This document shows positions 8,026 through 13,403 of a DNA stretch of 15,823 bases, piece by piece (position 1 is the stretch's first letter; each line of letters starts with the position of its first letter). The notes beneath the pieces were generated by a model. It had not been told where the DNA came from. It saw only the letters and a program-made list of their open reading frames with translations, and did no database searches. The stretch spans positions 1 through 15,823 of the forward strand of contig DZDC01000036.1 in the NCBI GenBank assembly GCA_022736595.1. Direction: 5' to 3'. This DNA comes from Draconibacterium orientale (GTDB lineage Bacteria > Bacteroidota > Bacteroidia > Bacteroidales > UBA1556). The position numbers were made by a program, and so were the translations under genes.

Positions 8026-8688
8026 ATGAAATTTCACAAAGAAGGCTACAGCACCTCCACAAAGTTTTTCCTAATTGTCTTTGTTTTAATGGGAATCTTG
8101 CACTATTTTATTCCCTTTGAAGGCTTTTTTGCCGCTTTACTTGTGCTATTGGATATTGCCGCTTTGGTGTTTCTATTTCTTGTGCTTTTCTTTTTTCGTT
8201 ATCCAGACTTTAAAGTTGAACAAAACGAAAACCATATCATCTCACCCGCCGATGGCAAAATAGTTGTAATTGAAAAAACCGTAGAAACTGAGTTTTTGAA
8301 GGAAGAACGTATTCAAGTTTCTGTTTTTATGTCTCCATTAAATACCCACATGAACCGCTACCCTATTTCAGGGGAAATGGTTTATCATAAATATCACAAA
8401 GGCTTGTATTTAGTGGCTTGGGATCCAAAATCGAGCACCGACAACGAGCGCAATACCATTGTTGTAAAAACTAAAAAAGCCTCCATTTTAATAAGACAAA
8501 TTGCAGGAGCTGTGGCACGTAGGATTCGTTGGTATGGAAAAGTAGGAGATCAAGTAACTCAAGGCGACCAACTGGGATTTATTAAATTTGGATCTCGGGT
8601 AGATTTATTTTTGCCTTTGGATGCTAAAATCGAAGTAAAACTTGATCAAAAAGTATTTGCTGGAAAAACCATCATTGCAAAATACTAG
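8026..8688 (+). CDS. psd: Phosphatidylserine decarboxylase proenzyme (short form)
   Basis: Converts phosphatidylserine to phosphatidylethanolamine at the inner membrane. The 220-residue length matches the compact Psd-A type. Two hydrophobic segments lie at the N-terminus (about 13-30 and 34-57); SPADGKIVVIE (73-83) and LNTHMNRYP (105-113) are conserved active-site blocks. The self-cleavage site is G189-S190 in KFGSRVD, which splits the proenzyme into beta and alpha chains and turns the Ser into the pyruvoyl cofactor. Last gene of the rsfS operon, 24 bases after cdsA. Its TAG stop overlaps the TAG stop of the convergent gene on the other strand within a CTAG and leads straight into a terminator hairpin. 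Confidence 0.97.
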   Translation: MKFHKEGYSTSTKFFLIVFVLMGILHYFIPFEGFFAALLVLLDIAALVFLFLVLFFFRYPDFKVEQNENHIISPADGKIVVIEKTVETEFLKEERIQVSVFMSPLNTHMNRYPISGEMVYHKYHKGLYLVAWDPKSSTDNERNTIVVKTKKASILIRQIAGAVARRIRWYGKVGDQVTQGDQLGFIKFGSRVDLFLPLDAKIEVKLDQKVFAGKTIIAKY

Positions 8689-9251
8689 CTCGTTTCGAGC
8701 TTTTCAATCCATTTTTCTTTAATTCCTTTTGACATAAGCATCATACTTATAATGGAAATATAATGTCCAATATCGTTGTAATTAAGGTAATTATCGTCGA
8801 TATTGATTTTCGAAAGCTGAAAAAATACGGAACTAAAGCTTAATAAAATACCGGTAATTACCAGAGGATGAACTTCGATAATTCGCAACCAATGTGCCAC
8901 TACAATCAAAAAAACTAAACTTACCAAAGTGTCGATCATCATATAGAAAAATACCTGATAATAGATCGATAGAAAAAGCATTGGTAATCCTTTAAATACA
9001 AAAAAACGAAGTACCCAGACATTGGCTTTGAGTCGATATTCAGCAATGAGAGAAAAGACCAGTGCGAAATATAGGAAAGTCCATGAAATGTAGCGAAGTT
9101 GTTCCATCTGCTCTTCAAACCCATGATACAGCGCTCCAAAAAGCGCTGAAAGCCCCATAAATAAAAAGAAATAGCTCCACAATTGATTGTAATTTCTTTG
9201 CTGAAAGAAAAAAAGTATTGCAAAAAGAAATAAGATGGTGTCGCTGATCAT
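8685..9251 (-). CDS. Small multi-pass membrane protein with His/Asn/Asp motif
   Basis: A 188-residue, very hydrophobic protein with about six or seven membrane segments and no cleavable signal. Polar residues stand out within or beside the helices: D4, S35, H43 (in GALYHGF), H120, H128, and N157/N159/D160/H163 in LNYNDIGHYI near the C-terminus. The YHG and NDxxH pair recalls uncharacterised membrane proteins (I believe DUF6962) and, more distantly, the CREST superfamily of putative membrane metal hydrolases that includes alkaline ceramidases. That link is from motif memory only, so no function is assigned. It follows xseB by 38 bases on the same strand; a TATTTTG-type -7 box (TATTTTTG, 9283-9276) in that gap could also start transcription here. 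Its last codons (LETS-stop) form the opposing operon's terminator hairpin. ATG start. Confidence 0.75.
   Translation of the reverse strand: MISDTILFLFAILFFFQQRNYNQLWSYFFLFMGLSALFGALYHGFEEQMEQLRYISWTFLYFALVFSLIAEYRLKANVWVLRFFVFKGLPMLFLSIYYQVFFYMMIDTLVSLVFLIVVAHWLRIIEVHPLVITGILLSFSSVFFQLSKINIDDNYLNYNDIGHYISIISMMLMSKGIKEKWIEKLETS
8687..8704 (+). terminator. Terminator of the rsfS-psd operon, possibly bidirectional
   Basis: AGCTCG (8687-8692), loop TTT, CGAGCT (8696-8701): a perfect 6-bp GC-containing stem followed by TTT on the plus strand. It starts on the second base of the psd stop codon. On the minus strand the same stem is followed, three bases later, by TTTT, so it may also stop the convergent transcript. 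The T-tracts are short, so strength is uncertain. Confidence 0.55.
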
Positions 9252-9275
9252 TAAACCTACATTGAATTATTGGGG

Positions 9276-9283
9276 CAAAAATA
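9276..9283 (-). promoter_or_regulatory. Possible -7 element before the membrane protein gene
   Basis: TATTTTTG on the minus strand (9283-9276) fits TAnnTTTG and lies 25 bases before the ATG of the 188-residue membrane protein, in the 38-base gap after xseB. No TTG is found at a suitable distance, so this is a weak call; read-through from xseAB is equally likely. Confidence 0.25.
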
Positions 9284-9289
9284 AGAATA

Positions 9290-9502
9290 TTATCCAACCG
9301 ATTTATGATCCAACTCCCCAATGATTCGATTTACATCTTCTTGCGTCGATTGAAGTTTTAATTTGCAGAATTCTATTAAGGACGAGGACCTTTTAATTTT
9401 GGCAGAAATTTCGTCAATTCCAATGTTACCTGCTTCAAGTTCGCCTACTAATTGCTCCAATTCGAGCATGGCTTGATCATAAGATAGATTTTCAGTTTTC
9501 AT
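9290..9502 (-). CDS. xseB: Exodeoxyribonuclease VII small subunit
   Basis: Small helical subunit of exonuclease VII; several copies wrap the long helical part of each XseA. The 70 residues are close to the usual length, and the family pattern is clear: SYDQAMLELEQLVGELEAGN (7-26), the turn with IDEISAKIKRSSSLIEFC (29-46) and the C-terminal helix. The gene overlaps the end of xseA by 11 bases (ATGAAAACTGA contains both the xseB start and the xseA stop), which points to translational coupling and a fixed subunit ratio. ATG start set by this overlap. Confidence 0.94.
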   Translation of the reverse strand: MKTENLSYDQAMLELEQLVGELEAGNIGIDEISAKIKRSSSLIEFCKLKLQSTQEDVNRIIGELDHKSVG

Positions 9503-10877
9503 AATTTTCTATTTTTTCAATAATACTTTCAATTTTTCCCTCATTCCAAACGGTGGTAATTCGATCGCCTGGTTTGGGCTTGGCCTGTTCGTTCAAGGGT
9601 TTACCGTTCCAAAAAGTAAGAGAGAATCCCCTTTTAAGAAGGCTTTTTGGATTTAGCAATTTCACTTTTTCTTCTATATGTTGCAATATAACTTGCTTAT
9701 TTACAAAGTATTGTTTAACAAGCAGGGCTTGCTTATCTTCCTTTTGACGCAACTGATCAAAAGCTATCTGAAGCATCTGATTCAAGTTTTGATGTAATGC
9801 TTTTTGAGCTTGCCGCAATCTTCGATCGGCACTTTCAACAACGTTTTTCGAGAGTGGTTTAATGGATTGTAAATACCTATTTAGTTTATCCAAATCAGTT
9901 CCAATTCTATTCATAGCCGAAAATTGAATCTTATGCGATAACAGTTGTAATTTGTGTTGTTGAAAAGCTAAACTGGTATGCAAATGCTTGACAAGGGTAT
10001 TTTGATAATCTGTAATTTTCTGAGCCTGATATTCAAATTGCCGAAGAATAAAATAAGCCAAATCAGTGGGTGTAATGGGATTGTAATTGGCCACCATTTC
10101 AACGACAGTTTGATTGGTTGAATGGCCTATACCCGAGATCACGGGCAAAGGAAAAGTAGCGATGGCTGATGCAAGTTGAAAATCATCGTAGCACGAAAGC
10201 CCCACATCTCCCCCGCCCCCACGAATGATGGCTACGGCGTCAAAATGGTGCTTCACCTTGCGAATGCGATCCAACTGCGAAATAATGGAATCCACGGCTG
10301 CATCGCCCTGAAGAAGCGAAGGAAACAACATATAAAATAGACCAAAGTTGCGTTTGTTAGATTCAATAATGTTCACAAAATCGCTGTATCCTTTACTGCT
10401 TTGCACCGAAATAATAGCAATACGCTGAGGTACCGTGGGCAAAACTAAGGTCTTATTCTGATAAAAAAGACCTTCAGTTTTTAGCCTATCAATGCATAAT
10501 TGCCGGCTCACCGCCATTTGCCCCAACTCATACTCAGCATCAACATCCTCAATTTGAAGGGTAAGGCCATGTACTGCATCGTGCTTTAATCGTGCAAAGA
10601 ACAACAAATTCATGCCGTCTGAAAGGGGTTTCCCAGTAACTTTCACGAAGTTAGCATTGATCTGATTATAAAAATTGGACCAAATAATGGCTCGTATTTG
10701 AGCTTTAACCACCCCATCTCGCTTTTCAGCTAAATCGGGATAACAGGTATTTCGGTGGGAATAATAGTTTAATTTAACCAGCTCAGCCTTAATCCAATAG
10801 GCATGAGTATAGTTGCGGTTAATGACCGAACTAATGCTATCCATAAGCTCTGATAAGGTGTAAAATTTCTTCTCCAA
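9492..10877 (-). CDS. xseA: Exodeoxyribonuclease VII large subunit
   Basis: Catalytic subunit of exonuclease VII, which degrades single-stranded DNA from both ends in repair. Order: N-terminal OB-fold for ssDNA binding (about 1-115), a catalytic domain (about 150-280), a long helical XseB-binding region (about 285-405) and the conserved C-terminal block LNPKSLLKRGFSLT. I start it at a TTG (10877-10875; 461 residues, MEKKFYTLSEL), which puts YTLSEL at the usual distance from the start. A TTG at 10907 (471 residues) is possible, but it lies inside a -7-like TATCTTTG. ATG at 10844 would cut the OB-fold. Numbered from the 10877 start, D166, R219 and H252 match E. coli D155, R205 and H238, but the fourth catalytic residue, D241, is replaced by N255 (GHSTN for GHETD). 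Confidence 0.93.
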   Translation of the reverse strand: MEKKFYTLSELMDSISSVINRNYTHAYWIKAELVKLNYYSHRNTCYPDLAEKRDGVVKAQIRAIIWSNFYNQINANFVKVTGKPLSDGMNLLFFARLKHDAVHGLTLQIEDVDAEYELGQMAVSRQLCIDRLKTEGLFYQNKTLVLPTVPQRIAIISVQSSKGYSDFVNIIESNKRNFGLFYMLFPSLLQGDAAVDSIISQLDRIRKVKHHFDAVAIIRGGGGDVGLSCYDDFQLASAIATFPLPVISGIGHSTNQTVVEMVANYNPITPTDLAYFILRQFEYQAQKITDYQNTLVKHLHTSLAFQQHKLQLLSHKIQFSAMNRIGTDLDKLNRYLQSIKPLSKNVVESADRRLRQAQKALHQNLNQMLQIAFDQLRQKEDKQALLVKQYFVNKQVILQHIEEKVKLLNPKSLLKRGFSLTFWNGKPLNEQAKPKPGDRITTVWNEGKIESIIEKIENYEN

Positions 10878-10904
10878 TGTAAATTGATAAGTTGAATTGA
10901 ATAG

Positions 10905-10912
10905 CAAAGATA
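10905..10912 (-). promoter_or_regulatory. Candidate -7 element of xseA
   Basis: TATCTTTG on the minus strand (10912-10905) fits TAnnTTTG exactly. Transcription would begin near 10900, downstream of the TTG at 10907, which favours the TTG start at 10877. No TTG box is present at 17-23 bases upstream, so the promoter is only half supported. Confidence 0.35.
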
Positions 10913-11127
10913 AGTTTTAAATTTTATTGTAATACTGATGATACATTCAATATACTCCAATTTCAGATTTACCTCATGAACTATTTTCATGCTATATCAA
11001 CATTTACCATTGTAAAATTATATTTTAGTTTGGATTAAAATAAAATTACAATTGGTATAAGTGGTGGGAAGCGATTATCTATCTTTGCAAACTGATTTTT
11101 ATTTTAATTGATAACTGCAAATAATTT
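10908..11127. other. Divergent intergenic region xseA / rlmD
   Basis: About 220 bases of AT-rich DNA between the divergent xseA and rlmD genes, the longest gap in the window. It contains the -7-like boxes of both genes and an imperfect inverted repeat (left arm 11004-11020, right arm 11041-11057; cores TTACCATTGTAA and TTACAATTGGTA, one base inserted) centred near 11030. I see no RNA gene or convincing small ORF in it. Confidence 0.4.
11080..11087 (+). promoter_or_regulatory. Candidate -7 element of rlmD
   Basis: TATCTTTG at 11080-11087 fits TAnnTTTG exactly and is the same octamer found before xseA. It predicts transcription from about 11093 and a leader of about 35 bases. The nearest TTG (11052-11054) leaves a 25-base spacer, longer than usual. 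Confidence 0.4.
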
Positions 11128-12543
11128 ATGAAGCGAAAACAAAAACCTCTTCCATTGTTAAAAGAGCTCATTGTTGAAAAATGTGGTAGCGAAGGATTTT
11201 CCATAGCGCGCCATGAAGGGAAGGTGGTTTTTATGGCCTTTGCTGCTCCAGGTGATGTGGTGGATGTGCAACTTACAAAAAAGAAAAACCAATATATGGA
11301 AGGGAAAGTGGTTCATTACCATCAACTTTCTGAAAATAGAATAGACCCTAAATGTGAACATTTTGGAGTTTGTGGAGGATGCAAATGGCAGCACCTACCT
11401 TACCTTGCACAAGCTGAATTTAAGCAGCAACAAGTGAAAGATCATCTTGAGAGAATTGGCAAAGTAGATTGCAGTAATATCTTACCCATCATTGGCGCAC
11501 CCGACGAATATTATTACAGAAATAAGCTAGAATATACCTTTTCCAACAAAGCTTGGCTAACAGATTTTAGTCGCGAAATTGATTTTAATGATCGAAATAT
11601 GAATGCTCTCGGCTTTCATATTCCTGGACTTTTTGATCGGGTTTTGAATATAAATCAATGCCATCTTCAACCTTCGCCAAGTAATGAAATTCGATTGTCG
11701 GTAAAGCAATTTGCAGATAACCATGCGTTTACATATTTTGATATACGAAAGCAAGAAGGCTTTCTTCGGAATCTTATTGTCCGCATGTCAATCACAGGAG
11801 AGTTGATGGTAATTGTGGTTTTTTATCACGAAAACATTGAAAATAGAGAACTGCTACTTAATCACCTTTTGACTTCATTCCCACAAATTACCTCTTTAAT
11901 GTACGTTATCAATGCCAAACCCAATGATAGCATTAGCGATCAAGAGGTAATCCTATTTTCTGGCAAAGACCACATGATGGAAAAAATGGAAGATTTATAC
12001 TTTAAAGTTGGACCCAAATCCTTTTATCAAACCAATCACAAGCAGTCCTACGAATTGTATAAAGTGGCCCGTGAAATGGCTGCCCTTACAGGTACCGAGC
12101 GGGTTTATGATTTATATACTGGCACTGGAACCATTGCCAATTTCGTAGCGCGCCAAGCCAAGGAAGTTATTGGAATTGAATATGTTGAACCAGCCATTGA
12201 AGATGCTAGAATCAACTCCGAAATTAATGGAATCACAAATACCCAATTTTTCGCAGGGGATATGGTAAAGGTGTTAGACGATCAATTTGTGGACACCTAT
12301 GGCAAACCAGATGTAATCATCACCGACCCACCAAGGGCTGGCATGCATCCTAAAGTGGTAGAGCTCTTAAGTCGAATTGAAGCTCAACGTATTGTTTATG
12401 TGAGTTGTAACAGTGCCACTCAAGCCCGTGACGTACAATTACTTTTGGAAAAATATGATGTAGCTGCCATTCAACCGGTGGATATGTTTCCTCAAACCCA
12501 TCACGTAGAAAATGTGATATTACTTACTTTAAAAAAATTATAA
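11128..12543 (+). CDS. rlmD: 23S rRNA (uracil(1939)-C5)-methyltransferase, RlmD/RumA type
   Basis: SAM-dependent RNA m5U methyltransferase with an iron-sulfur cluster. The 471 residues contain an N-terminal TRAM RNA-binding domain (about 12-68, with GFSIARHEGKVVFMAFAAPGD at its core), the cluster cysteines C76, C82, C85 and C178 (CEHFGVCGGC plus NQCHLQP, matching E. coli C75/C81/C84/C162), a central insert, and the Rossmann methyltransferase fold with DLYTGTGTIANFVA (328-341) for SAM, DPPRAGMH (400-407), the catalytic nucleophile C427 in YVSCNS and the general base E461 in HHVENV. All key residues are present. RlmD and the related RlmCD of Gram-positives are hard to tell apart by motif, so the target (U1939, possibly also U747) is inferred. 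Divergent from xseA; the next gene starts one base after its stop. Confidence 0.93.
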   Translation: MKRKQKPLPLLKELIVEKCGSEGFSIARHEGKVVFMAFAAPGDVVDVQLTKKKNQYMEGKVVHYHQLSENRIDPKCEHFGVCGGCKWQHLPYLAQAEFKQQQVKDHLERIGKVDCSNILPIIGAPDEYYYRNKLEYTFSNKAWLTDFSREIDFNDRNMNALGFHIPGLFDRVLNINQCHLQPSPSNEIRLSVKQFADNHAFTYFDIRKQEGFLRNLIVRMSITGELMVIVVFYHENIENRELLLNHLLTSFPQITSLMYVINAKPNDSISDQEVILFSGKDHMMEKMEDLYFKVGPKSFYQTNHKQSYELYKVAREMAALTGTERVYDLYTGTGTIANFVARQAKEVIGIEYVEPAIEDARINSEINGITNTQFFAGDMVKVLDDQFVDTYGKPDVIITDPPRAGMHPKVVELLSRIEAQRIVYVSCNSATQARDVQLLLEKYDVAAIQPVDMFPQTHHVENVILLTLKKL

Positions 12544-12544
12544 C

Positions 12545-13399
12545 ATGGAAATATCAAATATTATTATTGGCAAAACCTATTCATTAAGAGTAAACCGATT
12601 TGTGGAATTTGGCTGTTACCTTGATGCCTTAAACTTAGGCGAAATCTTAATGCCCAAGCGATATTTTCCAGAGGGTTTGAAAGAAAATGATGAAGTGGAG
12701 GTTTTTGTTTATCGCGATTCAGAAGACCGACTCATCGCTACCACCGAGAAACCATACATCCAAGTTGGTATGTTTGCTCCATTAAAAGTGGTGTCGGTGA
12801 GCAATGCCGGAGCATTTATGGATATGGGTTTAACCAAAGACCTGCTTGTACCCCATTCCGAACAATATTTAAAAATGAATGTGGGTGAAACCCATGTTGT
12901 ATTTGCTTACGTAGATGCTGATACCGATCGAATTGCAGGTTCATCCAAGCTAAAACAATTTTTACCTTTGGAACCTCCTCACTACCAAACAGGTGAAGAA
13001 GTGGACATTATGGTGTGCCAAACAACTCCTTTGGGATATAAAGTACTCATTGAATTCAAACATTGGGGAATGCTTTATTTTAATCAAATCTTTACCGATA
13101 TTCAAATTGGAGACCAACACAAAGCCTACATTACCAAAGTAAGAACTGATGATAAAATTGATCTAAGCCTCACTCCTCACGGTGGTGAGCATATTGATGA
13201 TGTAGCCCGAATGATATACAAAGAATTAGAAAAAACTCCTTTTATCGCTTTACACGACAAAAGTAGTTCTGAGGAAATCAAAGATCGTTTTCAGGTTAGC
13301 AAGAAGGCCTTTAAAAAAGCCATTGGAGCCCTTTATAAAAATCGATTGATTGTGATTACTGAAGAAGGAATTAGCTTGGTACGAAGACGCGCAAGATAA
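12545..13399 (+). CDS. S1 RNA-binding domain protein, CvfB family
   Basis: A 284-residue protein of the CvfB/YitL type: tandem S1-like OB domains (about 5-68, 72-135 and 148-210) and a C-terminal winged helix (about 225-282, where VSKKAFKKAIGALYKNRLI reads as the recognition helix). Visible family blocks are GCYLDALNLGEILMPKRY (23-40) and NAGAFMDMGLTKDLLVP (87-103). S. aureus CvfB binds RNA and affects virulence gene expression; in this phylum its role is unknown. Its ATG lies one base after the rlmD stop, so the two are almost certainly co-translated, fitting a shared RNA-related role. It ends 4 bases from the stop of the convergent PorU2-like gene; no terminator hairpin is seen between them. 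Confidence 0.9.
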   Translation: MEISNIIIGKTYSLRVNRFVEFGCYLDALNLGEILMPKRYFPEGLKENDEVEVFVYRDSEDRLIATTEKPYIQVGMFAPLKVVSVSNAGAFMDMGLTKDLLVPHSEQYLKMNVGETHVVFAYVDADTDRIAGSSKLKQFLPLEPPHYQTGEEVDIMVCQTTPLGYKVLIEFKHWGMLYFNQIFTDIQIGDQHKAYITKVRTDDKIDLSLTPHGGEHIDDVARMIYKELEKTPFIALHDKSSSEEIKDRFQVSKKAFKKAIGALYKNRLIVITEEGISLVRRRAR

Positions 13400-13403
13400 T
13401 TTA

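Noticed and set aside
10769..10990. 73-residue ORF on the minus strand overlapping the start of xseA
   Set aside because: It lies mostly in another frame of the xseA N-terminus, has no recognisable domain, and its upstream part covers the AT-rich promoter region.
11204..12155. Repeated AGCGCGCCA in rlmD (near 11204 and 12147)
   Set aside because: Two short copies in coding sequence encoding Ala-Arg type residues; no spacing or structural pattern.
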